This document shows, in pieces, positions 46,901 through 58,900 of a DNA stretch of 64,000 nt. Below the pieces are notes generated by a model, which was given only the letters and a program-made list of their open reading frames with translations, was not told the DNA's origin and searched no databases. The position numbers and the translations under genes are program-made. Positions within the stretch are counted from its first letter, which is position 1. Each line of letters begins with the position of its first letter. The DNA is from Apricaphanius iberus. Its lineage: Eukaryota > Chordata > Actinopteri > Cyprinodontiformes > Aphaniidae. The stretch covers positions 1,619,501 through 1,683,500 of the forward strand of contig JAPXFQ010002460.1 of assembly GCA_028564705.1 (NCBI GenBank). The letters are read 5' to 3'.

Positions 46901-49900
46901 TGTGAAACAGATCGTGTGCATTTGTGAAACAGATCGTGAGCATTTGTGAATTTATTATACAAGTGTTTCTCGAAATTATATTTGTGAACCACAGCGTGTG
47001 CATTCGCGAAAAACCCTGCGTTAGTTAATCTATTATGAGACTTTTTCAGCTCCATGATTATGGCTTTTATAGAGCACATCACCAAGAGTAGTGGAGAATA
47101 CTGCTCAGCAACTGAAATAAGATGCAGAGAGGGCAGGTACAAAAACTTGCTGTTGCCTTTGACCCAGTTCTGTTTACATTTTTTTTCCGTTTAGTATTTT
47201 AAACTTATTACACAATAGTCCTTACCCTGTAAGATTAATCGCTGGACATGATGTTGGCTGGTTACAGCAACAGAACTGGCATCCAGACGGCTTCAACCTC
47301 AACACACTAGATGTCGCTTTGGTGCCCATGTTCCATATTCCACCTTTAATAAGCAGCACCTTTTACAGCCACTCACGGGACAGAAGCCACTCTGGCGTCC
47401 TCTGATGTTGCGGCCGTGTAACGACATTTATCTCTATGTGTCGATGGTTAGACCCCCGATTATAAGACGACCCCACATTTTTACACTTATTTCAACGGGA
47501 AAAAACCTTGTCTTATATTCGAGACAATACGGTTTTAACCCCTCTGACTGATTCAGACAAGCAGACATTTTGAACTTTACACAAAGAGTACAGGTAACTC
47601 ATTAAAAAAAAAAAATCCCATGAGAGAATCTGAGCTTCATCTCTCAATACTACTTATGTTATTTTAAAAACGTTCAAAAATACCTGGTTTGCATCCATCG
47701 GTGTTATTAAGGCAAAGCTTTAAACTTCAGTTACTATTCTTGTGTTGCTATATTATTTTAATATTTATTCATATTCAGCACGATAGGAACTAGAAATTTA
47801 TTCTAGAAACAAGTAAAAAGACATTCTAAAATATATTTTTGCTTTTAATAAGGTAAAAGAACGTCTGTCAATGGAGGGTTCCTACAGGTTTCTTTAAGTC
47901 AAATTTAAGTATTTTTAAGGAACTTTTTAAGAGAATTTATATAAAAAAATAATATCTACTTCATGGCCTGTTTAGACCCTGTAGGAAGCCTGAACAAATG
48001 AATATTTTCTTGAAAATATGTCTTCAATTAAGACAATATATTTAAAATATAATAAAAAATATCCATGAACAGGTTTTTTTTACTTTCTATGATAAAATAA
48101 GATAAAATAAAAAACATAATAAAATAAATAATATACAAATAAAAAATTAAATATAAATATATATTTTTATTTTCTATTTTTTATTTTTATTTATACATTC
48201 TATTTTGCAAAGCTGGCAGACGATAAAATCGCTCCGTTTTATTTTAAAATAGTTCCATAACCTTTGAACTGCGAGTTCGGATGGAGGAATTTAAGTCGAC
48301 TAACTCACTCATGCTGACACTACTTGGTCCCGCCATGTTTGTTTTAAAAGTGACGACGCATCGACCACATCAACGTATTTTAATAATAATCGATTACGTC
48401 GACGCGTCGTCCCAGCCCTATTTCTGAGTCACAAAAGCAAAAAAAACTCTATGAAGGTTAAGGACCAAAATGGCTGACAGGTTTACCTCTCAGTGTTATT
48501 TATATTCATAAGTATCAGAACATGTAAAAACTCGGGGTTCCTACCAGCGGCTCTGTGCTGCTGCTCCGTCTGCCTGGAGGCGCTTCTGTAGGAGCTCCTC
48601 CGCCCGCTGACGGGCCGGTCCGCCTGCGCCTCCCCCAGTTCCTCCAGCAGGTCGCAGCTCAGGTCCAGGGAGCCGGCCCTACGCTGACCCCCGTTCGCTG
48701 GCCTCTCGGCGCCACGGCACACCCGGCCCGGGTTGCAGGGCAGCTCTGGGAGAATGGAGGATGCAGAGGAGGAGGACGGTTTGGTTTCGGCGGAGACCTG
48801 AGGCACCAGCCATCGGGGCCGGTCTCTGCTCGCCTCGCAGCCCTCTGGAGCCTCTCGGTTTAGAGGCTGCAGCCACTGGGGGGCGACCCGAGAGGAGGAC
48901 GGCTGGGTGGTGACGGTGTGCTCCACCTGCTCCATCTGCTCCTCTGAGGCGGGCGGGTCGAAGGAGCTTCTCTGTGAGGAGGCGATGGGTGGCAGCGGCG
49001 CGTCCAACATGTTCCCCTCTATCGGCTCGGAGGAAAGCGGAGAAGCATGGCGCCTCTTCGTGCCGCCGCCTCCACCCTCCCCGCTCCTCCTCTCCTGGTG
49101 GAGGTGGGGGTTCACACCTTGCAGGTTGAGTCCTGAAGAACCGGGGCTGGAGAACCAGGAGTCGGCGGCGCGGAAGGCCTTCAGGTCGATGGTGGAGCTG
49201 TAGTCAAACACCTGGTTGCCGCAGCCTTTCTCCAGCTCTCCTTCAAACACCAAGGTGCTGTTCAGGTAGAGCCTGATGTGGCGCGCGCCGATGTCCAGGT
49301 CCTGCACACCAAACATCTGCTGTTAATTCATGCTGCGGCCATTTTATAGATCAGGACAGAAGATAATGAATCTGTTATTCCTCAAATACATTTAGGAAGT
49401 ATTTTGATGAGAGAAGCTGTGGAGGAGCTGTGGAGATCAACAGCTCAGGAGGGAGAATCTTTTAACAGCTATTAGTCGGGTAGGAACCAAGGAAACTTTG
49501 CAAGGAAGGAAGGAAGAAAAGAAGAGAAAAGGGAAGGAAGGAAGCAAGGGAGGAAGGAAGGATGTAAAATAGGAAGGAATGAAGCAAAGAAGGAAGTAAG
49601 GAAGGAAGGATGGACGGAAGTAAAAAAGGAAGGAAGCAAGTAAGGAAATATGGAAGTAAAAAGGAAGGAAGGAAGAAAGAAAGGAAGGAAGGAAGCAAGG
49701 AAGGACAGAAGCAAGGGAAGAAGGAAGTAAAAAAGTAAGGAAGCAAGTAAGGAAATATGGAAGTAAAAAGGAAGGAAGGAAGAAAGAAAGAAAGGAAGGA
49801 AGCAAGGAAGGACAGAAGCAAGGGAAGAAGGAAGTAAAAAAGTAAGGAAGCAAGCAAGGAAGGAAGGAAGTAAAATAGGAAGGAATGAAGCAAAGAAGGA

Positions 49901-52900
49901 AGTAAAAAAGGAAGGAAGCAAGTAAGGAAATATGGAAGTAAAAAGGAAGGTAGGACGGAAGCAAGAAAGGAAGGAAGGAAGGAAAAAAGGAAGGAAAGAA
50001 GGAAGTAGAAAAGGAAGGAAAGAAGGAAGGAAGGAAAGAAGTAAAAAAGGAAGGAAAGAAGGAAGGAAGGAATAAAAAAGGAAGGAAGGAAGGAAGGAAA
50101 GAAGTAAAAAAGGAAGGAAAGAAGGAAGGAAGGAATTAAAAAAGGAAGGAAAGAAGTAAAAAAGGAAGGAAAGAAGGAAGGAAGGAAGGAATAAAAAGGA
50201 AGGATGGACGGAAGTAAAAAAGGAAGGAAGCAAGTAAGGAAATATGGAAGTAAAAAGGAAGGAAGGAAGAAAGAAAGGAAGGAAGGAAGCAAGGAAAGAA
50301 GCAAGGGAAGAAGGAAGTAAAAAAGTAAGGAAGCAAGCAAGGAAGGAAGGAAGTAAAATAGGAAGGAATGAAGCAAAGAAGGAAGTAAAAAAGGAAGGAA
50401 GCAAGTAAGGAAATATGGAAGTAAAAAGGAAGGTAGGACGGAAGCAAGAAAGGAAGGAAGGAAGGAAAAAAGGAAGGAAGGAAAGAAGGAAGGAAAAAAG
50501 GAAGGAAGGAAAGAAGGAAGGAAGGAAAGGAAAGAAGAAAAAGGTAAAGGAAGGAAAGAAGGAAGGAAGGAATTAAAAAAGGAAGGAAAGAAGTAAAAAA
50601 GGAAGGAAAGAAGGAAGGAAGGAAGGAATAAAAAGGAAGGATGGACGGAAGTAAAAAAGGAAGGAAGCAAGTAAGGAAATATGGAAGTAAAAAGGAAGGA
50701 AGGAAGAAAGAAAGGAAGGAAGGAAGCAAGGAAGGACAGAAGCAAGGGAAGAAGGAAGTAAAAAGTAAGGAAGCAAGCAAGGAAGGAAGGAAGTAAAATA
50801 GGAAGGAATGAAGCAAAGAAGGAAGTAAAAAGGAAGGAAGCAAGTAAGGAAATATGGAAGTAAAAAGGAAGGTAGGACGGAAGCAAGAAAGGAAGGAAGG
50901 AAGGAAAAAAGGAAGGAAAGAAGGAAGTAGAAAAGGAAGGAAAGAAGGAAGGAAGGAAGGAAGGAAAGAAGTAAAAAAGGAAGGAAAGAAGGAAGGAAGG
51001 AATAAAAAAGGAAGGAAGGAAGGAAGGAAGGAAAGAAGTAAAAAAGGAAGGAAAGAAGGAAGGAAGGAATTAAAAAAGGAAGGAAAGAAGTAAAAAAGGA
51101 AGGAAAGAAGGAAGGAAGGAATAAAGAAGGAAGGAAGGAAGGAAAGAAGGAAGGAAGGAAAGAAGTAAAAAAGGAAGGAAAGAAGGAAGGAAGGAATAAA
51201 AAAGGAAAGAAGGAAAAAAGGAAGGAAAAAAGGAAGGAAAAGAGTGATAATGTAAACCTAGAAAAAAGGCGTCCCGTCAAATTGCCTGATGACAATTCTA
51301 AATTATTGCTCTGGATCAAATGGCAACGGAGACTCAACGTAATTTCACAGTAGACTCATCGCTGTGGCCACGTTGCTTGGCAATGCCTGTATACGCTCGG
51401 CCCTCACGACTTTAACTCTAAAACACATTAAAGTATTATTAATTGATTAAATATTTCTTTCGTAAGTGACCGTGGTATAAGCGGGATAATGCCCTTCAAC
51501 GTGTCCATGATCAGAAACTAATGGACGACGCGGAAGAAACCATGCGACACGAAGTGGAGGGCGGTTCACGCCTCCTCCTCGCCCATTAATTTCTGATAAT
51601 AATTTCCCTTATTAATCAGTTCCCTGCTCTGCTTCATGTTGCTGTATCGAATATGATACATGAAATGATGAAATAGGAAGTACACTGTGGTGCACTCAGA
51701 AAACAAAGCAGAACGTCTGATCCAACAGCAGCTACAGATCAACAGGAACCACCAGTCCGCTCAGATCTGCTCGACCCAATCAGCACTAAGCAGCCAGAAC
51801 CTCGGTCCCATCTGAAGTCTCTTACCGTACGTCGTAATTCTGCACGGATCCACCAAGCTCTATGAACATGAGGCTTGTTTGTAATGAACAGCAGAACCCC
51901 ACGCTGCACTAATCCTCTGAGGTTAATCTCCCAGCGCTCCACATTCACACCGACTGACTGGCAGCTTAACCAACCACAGCGAGAGAAAACTCATCCTGAC
52001 GTAACACAAGCCGGAGGATCCATCTGTTCAGCAGGCGATCTCTGAACACGTCAGACGGACCAAACCAGAACACGACACAGATCGGCTGCTGATGACTGAT
52101 ATTCGTACCATTAGGCTTCGGTTGTAGTTCCAGATTTTGATGGACGATATTCCAAAGTCCAGCGAGCGCTCCGTGTTTCTGATGATGAAGTAGAGCTGGA
52201 CGGGAGGATGGAAGGGACATGTCCACATGTGGCGCTCTTTAGTGGTCTGCTCCATCAGGAAGAGACGAAGAAAAGCAAAAATTGTGAATCAAAACGGAAT
52301 TATGTATGTTAGTGTTATTAGTATTAGTATTATTATTTTAAATATTATTGTATTTAATGTTCTTTATCTATCTATCTATCTATCTAGGAGTGCACCGATC
52401 CGACTTTTTCAGTCCCGATACCGATCTGATACTATTGCTGAATTAATAAACTGTATAACTTCCACCTTATACCGTTCTTAAAGAGACTAAAGGCACCAGA
52501 CTTTACTAACTACACATAACTACGACAAAATAACAGAAGTAAAATATAAAATTACCACAAAAATAACATTACAAGTAAAAAATTAATCTTTTTTTGGTTA
52601 ATTTATTGCAGATTTTCCATATTTTATGAGTATTGGTTCATGGTATCGGTAAAGTTTAACCGATACCAATAAGTAGGGCTGGAGATCTTTGAACCAATTC
52701 TAAAAATGCGGAAACTCTGCAATAATTTCACACACAAAAAAAATTTTCACTTGAAATTTTTATAATTTTTTTTTTAATCTAATTCACCATCATTTGTTGT
52801 AACAAACAGAGAAGAAAATAAAACCCGTCTTCCAATTTATTGCATTTTTGTGCGTAGTAGAAGTAGGCAAGCACTTAAATCCGAGTATCGGTATTGTATC

Positions 52901-55900
52901 GGTTTGAAAAAAGAGGTATCGTTGCATCCCTAGTCAGTGCTATTAAAAACGGTTTTTGGAGCCGTTTCCTTACTTATCTGCCTGTAATTCAATGACTTAA
53001 CACTGGGTGAGTAACAGTTTACAAGGAAAAAAAACTGGATTAACACTTTCAGAACGAAGCCTAAAGCGGCTCAATTCAGCTCTAATAATAAGTGTTTAAA
53101 AAAATAAGTATTTTTAATATATAAGTTGTTTTATTATTAATCAGTGTATACTTTCCTGACAATAGGGGGCAGTAAAGACCTAAATCATTGCAAGCAACCG
53201 GTATTTTTCATGTTCGAGTGACGACTACTGGCCATTCAGGTCAAAAATCTTCATTTTTCCCTGATTTTTTTCTCCTAAAATAGATAGTTTAGCCTCCAGA
53301 GAAACATATGCAGCAAAATGAGAAGCACATCAGACTTTTTTTTTTCCAGGCAGCGAGCGAAGAGGTAAATGTGTAAAAAAAACATCTGTGAAAGGCCAAA
53401 GTTTTCAGTATTTTGTATGTTAGTGATACCATTCAGGTATTTTTGTAGATGAATAAACTGTAATGATAGACGGAATGACGTTAATGGAAAATAAAAGGTA
53501 GTTTCACCTTGACTGGTGCTAGGTAAAGATTTTTCCAGAACTACACACTGTCTCTTTAACATTATTGACAGGACCAATAAATATAAGATTTTAAATTTAC
53601 AATTTTAATAATAATACTTTTAAAACAACTACTACTAATAATAATAATATTTTTACTTTTTTATTTAGCAGGGGCACTGATTAAAACATTAAACAACGTA
53701 ACATAAAAATGCTTACCCTGGATATGCAATATTTAATATCAGCCATTATTAAAAAGTCCAAGAATTAGCTGGACTACTAATAATAAAAATACTGAATTAA
53801 TATATTAATTCAATGTACACAGATATGACACTCTTTTAGCCACACTTTCAGATTCATTATGAATATTGTTAATGTAATTCTTTCTCTAAAGGCAGTGAGT
53901 TTAATAGTAGTAATAATAATTATAGTTATAATAAAAAATAAAATACCTATTATGATTATAGTTATTAGAATTGCCTCAGAAGAACCCAAAAGCAAACAAG
54001 AAATATCCAGTTTCGCATGTTTCAAACTGTTTGTATTATTATTGAATGTTATAAATAATAGTTTTTTTTGTTACATTATATATTTTTTTCACAATTATGT
54101 AATTATTAAAATAATAACTATGATAACTATAAATAGTCATTAACATTTTAGCACCAATAAAAAACATTAATTTATCTTTGAAATAATAGAACTAAAAATA
54201 CTACTATTGTGTTTAATATTAAAAATAATCATTATAATTTTAAATATTTTTTCCTGTTGCAGTGCAAACCTTTGCAACAAGCATCTGAACATTTCCTGGT
54301 GATAAAAGCGAACCTTCGCCTTGCCGTTGACCAGCGCTCCCAGATTCCCCGGGTAGTCTGCGTTCCGGATGTCGACGTCATGAGGCGACACCAACAGCTT
54401 CTTGTTCCGGAGGCTGAAGAACTGCAGCTCTGTGAGCCCCACCTGCAGGGCGTTCCCCCAGTTGGACAGGATCTCCATGGTGACGTACAACGCCGGCGGG
54501 ACGTCTGCTGACGCCTGTCGGGCAAAGCGAGAGCCGCTAGCTTGGGGAAGCTCTGCTCCGTGTCGATCAATCACCAGCTGCCTGGTGGACTCTGTGTCCC
54601 CGCTCTGCGGAACGCCACGGCCCGGTTCTGAATCCAGCTGCTCCAAGGCTTGCAGCAGCCTCTGTTGTTGCCTAAACAGAAGGACAACACAGTCAGCTGG
54701 TCGATGTGTTTCGTACTGGGGGGGTCACAGCTGAGTGGATCTGCAGCTCGGGTGGAGCTGTGCTCCATCAGACCTGGGCTGCATCAGAGTGATCCTCTGC
54801 ATAGCCAGCGAGACACTGTTCTCATCTTGATCGGGAGGGTTGTGCTGCTTCAGGCGGCCGCTCTTCTGGTGACCCTGGGCCGGAACCACAACAAACAAAA
54901 TCAGAAAACTTCCCGTATATCAATATTTGAACCACTGACTGATGAATGGATGAAAGGACAAACAGGCGGATTCAGATTTTAGGGAGTGGGACGAGGAGAT
55001 AGAAAACCATTTTGAGTTTTAGTTTATCAGCTGTAATACTGTGAATGAACTCTGACTGAAAAAACGAACCCCTGGCCCGTGGTTTCAGAAACACAATAAA
55101 GGATGGAGATGAATCAAATGCAGGATGAAGGTGAATCAGAAACAGGATGAAGGTGAATCAGAAACAGGATGAAGGTGAATCAGAAGCAGGATGAAGGTGA
55201 ATCAGAAACAGGATGAAGGTGAATCAGAAACAGGATGAAGGTGAATCAGAAACAGGATGAAGATGAATCAGAAACAGGATGAAGGTGAATCAGAAACAGG
55301 ATGAAGATGAATCAGAAACAGGATGAAGATGAATCAGAAACAGGATGAAGGTGAATCAGAAACAGGATGAAGGTGAATCAGAAACAGGATGAAGATGAAT
55401 CAGAAACAGGATGAAGGTGAATCAGAAACAGGATGAAGGTGAATCAGAAACAGGATGAAGGTGAATCAGAAACAGGATGAAGGTGAATCAGAAACAGGAT
55501 GAAGGTGAATCAGAAACAGGATGAAGGTGAATCAGAAACAGGATGAAGGTGAATCAGAAACAGGATGAAGGTGAATCAGAAACAGGATGAAGGTGAATCA
55601 GAAACAGGATGAAGGTGAATCAGAAACAGGATGAAGATGAATCAGAAACAGGATGAAGGTGAATCAGAAACAGGATGAAGGTGAATCAGAAACAGGATGA
55701 AGGTGAATCAGAAACAGGATGAAAACGAATCAGAAGCAGGATGAAGGTGAATCAGAAACAGGATGAAGGTGAATCAGAAACAGGATGAAGGTGAATCAGA
55801 AACAGGATGAAGGTGAATCAGAAACAGGATGAAGGTGAATCAGAAACAGGATGAAGATGAATCAGAAACAGGATGAAGGTGAATCAGAAACAGGATGAAG

Positions 55901-58900
55901 GTGAATCAGAAACAGGATGAAGATGAATCAGAAACAGGATGAAGGTGAATCAGAAACAGGATGAAGATGAATCAGAAACAGGATGAAGGTGAATCAGAAA
56001 CAGGATGAAGGTGAATCAGAAACAGGATGAAGGTGAATCAGAAACAGGATGAAGGTGAATCAGAAACAGGATGAAGGTGAATCAGAAACAGGATGAAGGT
56101 GAATCAGAAACAGGATGAAGGTGAATCAGAAACAGGATGAAGGTGAATCAGAAACAGGATGAAGGTGAATCAGAAACAGGATGAAGGTGAATCAGAAACA
56201 GGATGAAGATGAATCAGAAACAGGATGAAGATGAATCAGAAACAGGATGAAGGTGAATCAGAAACAGGATGAAGGTGAATCAGAAACAGGATGAAGGTGA
56301 ATCAGAAACAGGATGAAGGTGAATCAGAAACAGGATGAAGGTGAATCAGAAACAGGATGAAGGTGAATCAGAAGCAGGATGAAGATGAATCAGAAACAGG
56401 ATGAAGGTGAATCAGAAACAGGATGAAGGTGAATCAGAAACAAGATGAAGGTGAATCAGAAACAGGATGAAGGTGAATCAGAAACAAGATGAAGGTGAAT
56501 CAGAAACAGGATGAAGGTGAATCAGAAGCAGGATGAAGATGAATCAGAAACAGGATGAAGGTGAATCAGAAACAGGATGAAGGTGAATCAGAAACAGGAT
56601 GAAGGTGAATCAGAAACAGGATGAAGGTGAATCAGAAACAGGATGAAGGTGAATCAGAAACAGGATGAAGGTGAATCAGAAACAGGATGAAGGTGAATCA
56701 GAAGCAGGATGAAGATGAATCAGAAACAGGATGAAGGTGAATCAGAAACAGGATGAAGGTGAATCAGAAACAGGATGAAGATGAATCAGAAACAGGATGA
56801 AGACGAATCAGACCGTGTTGCGCCTGGAGATGTGATCTCTCGCCACAGGGCTGTTTTCTCTCTGCATGGCTTCCTGAACGCTGTGGAAAACTTCTTCTGA
56901 GTCTAGTTCTTCAACTGGAGCCTTCCTGGCCGCTGACAGAGGCCTCTCAGAGCGACTCCTCGGCCCTTAGAAACACAAAAAGACTCGTTTTTATAGCAAA
57001 AGTCATTCGTCTAAACTGTAACATCACATACTACACCGTGTCTGAGGAATTATAATCACTCAGATTTTGCTCTTTAAACGTGACCGTGCTCCTAACGTGA
57101 ATCACTGATACTAACCATCGCAGCTGGAAGGAGGCCAGTCTAGAGTTTTGCTCTTCACTAACAAAGGCCTGCTGGGAATAAACGAATCAGAGCTTTCTCT
57201 TCTCCTTGTAGAAAGGGACCTTTCCATCTTCCGCCCTAAAAAAAAAAGAGGAAATATTTGGGAATAAAAACAGAAGAATCCTTCATCTCCATCAGATCAC
57301 GTTTTAAGAATGAAAAGCTTCAAGCCCCTCATGGAGAAGAAGGTTGTTAGTTCTGGGCTTTAAACAGCTTCTCCAACACGCCTGAACCAAAAAGGGTGAA
57401 TCCAGTCATTCAGCTCTGCAGGGATCTGCAGGGATCGAGGTATTCCCGTCATACAGAAGGAGATATAAAGCTTCTGTATATTATTAGCCTCTTCCATGGA
57501 GGAACAGCCAGAAATTTCAACCAGCCAGCTGTTAATCTGAGGGGAATCCTGCTCCGTTTTTAAAATATCGACATATTAAATACCTTTTTAATTGATTCTA
57601 AACAACGTTTAATCCAAAAAAAAAGATGAACTACGAACAGTTTCCTGCTGTGGCCTGAACTCACAATCTTACATCTTCCTCCTGCTGCACACTGAATGGA
57701 AAGGATCGACCGTTTTTTCCCTTAGACAGTCGACTTCTCATGGAGGCTAATCCTGCGCTCCGCTGCCACAACGAAGACCGGAATTAAGCTCCACTTCAGT
57801 CGAAGTTTTGAAACCGGGCGACATTTCTCCAAATGAAGTGATAAAAAGCGGGAGAGACACTCAAAGAGTGCTGACCCGTTCCATTCTGTACCGTACTGAC
57901 CCTGGTGGAAATGGGAATGCATGTAGATTTTAGAAATGCTGGAGAAGATATAGAGGAAGATAAATAAAATCGCCACGGACAGTATATCGGCTCTTGATGT
58001 TGATTGTGTTGTCAAAAAACGAGTTTTTAACCGACGCTTACATTTTTAATTTAGGGGTCAGTAGCTGGAACTACGCTTCTAGCGCATTGGTAAAAACCCA
58101 AGATGAAAACATGGACCTTCATGTCCGTAACCAGTTTGTGTTTCAGGTGTCTGCGGGTTCTCTGCAGGTCAGGTGAGGCTCACCTTTAGGCGAGGGTCCA
58201 AAGTCCAGAACAATCAGGTCAGCCGGGTCCAAATGGCTGCCGGTCCCGCTCCTCTGGGAGCTGGAGGAGGACTTGGAGGAGGAGAGAGGCAGCCCCAGCT
58301 CGTCCAGGCTCTCCGTGCTCTCCTCCCTCTCGAACTGCTCCTCTATCCACTCCTCGTCTGACTCCTCCCCCGCCGAGCCCCTGCTGCTACGCCGCATGCT
58401 GACCTCCAGGCTCCGCCGCAGGACCTAGCTCACAGAAAGAGACGTTTTGGGTTCTCACCAAGGGGCAAACTCCTCTTGCAAAAAGTGAAGCCAACCAGGA
58501 AGTGGTACAAACTGCAGTTCCTCCCTCATCCACTAGGGGGCGGGCTCCAAAACGGAGCAAATTCCCATTGACTCCTATGTTAAAAAGGCCAACTTTACAG
58601 CAAAAATAAACATGTTTACAGCCTGGTTCAAAAAAACATTTTAGGTTTGATAGTTCAGGTTTATCATCATGACAACTCTGAGGAGGGTGAATTTTTTTCT
58701 AACTCCTCCATTTGTAATTTAAACTTGAAACTATGAATAATTAGGGGCGTGTCTTTTTGATTGACAGGTCCGTCTAGGCTAACGCTGGTGGCTAACTGTA
58801 GCAGCTAATGGTGGCTAATAGTGGCTAACTGTAGCAGCTAATGGTGGCTAACTGTAGCTAACAGCAGCTAATGGTGGCTAACTGTAGCTAATGGTGGCTA

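Noticed and set aside
49437..51337. Overlapping minus-strand frames of up to 474 codons (Phe/Leu/Pro/Ser)
   Set aside because: Low-complexity translation of the GGAA array in several frames at once; nothing but repeat units and no flanking exon continuity.
55100..56812. CRISPR-like array of 22-bp repeats
   Set aside because: There are no spacers between repeats, it is in a vertebrate intron, and the unit is a head-to-tail minisatellite.
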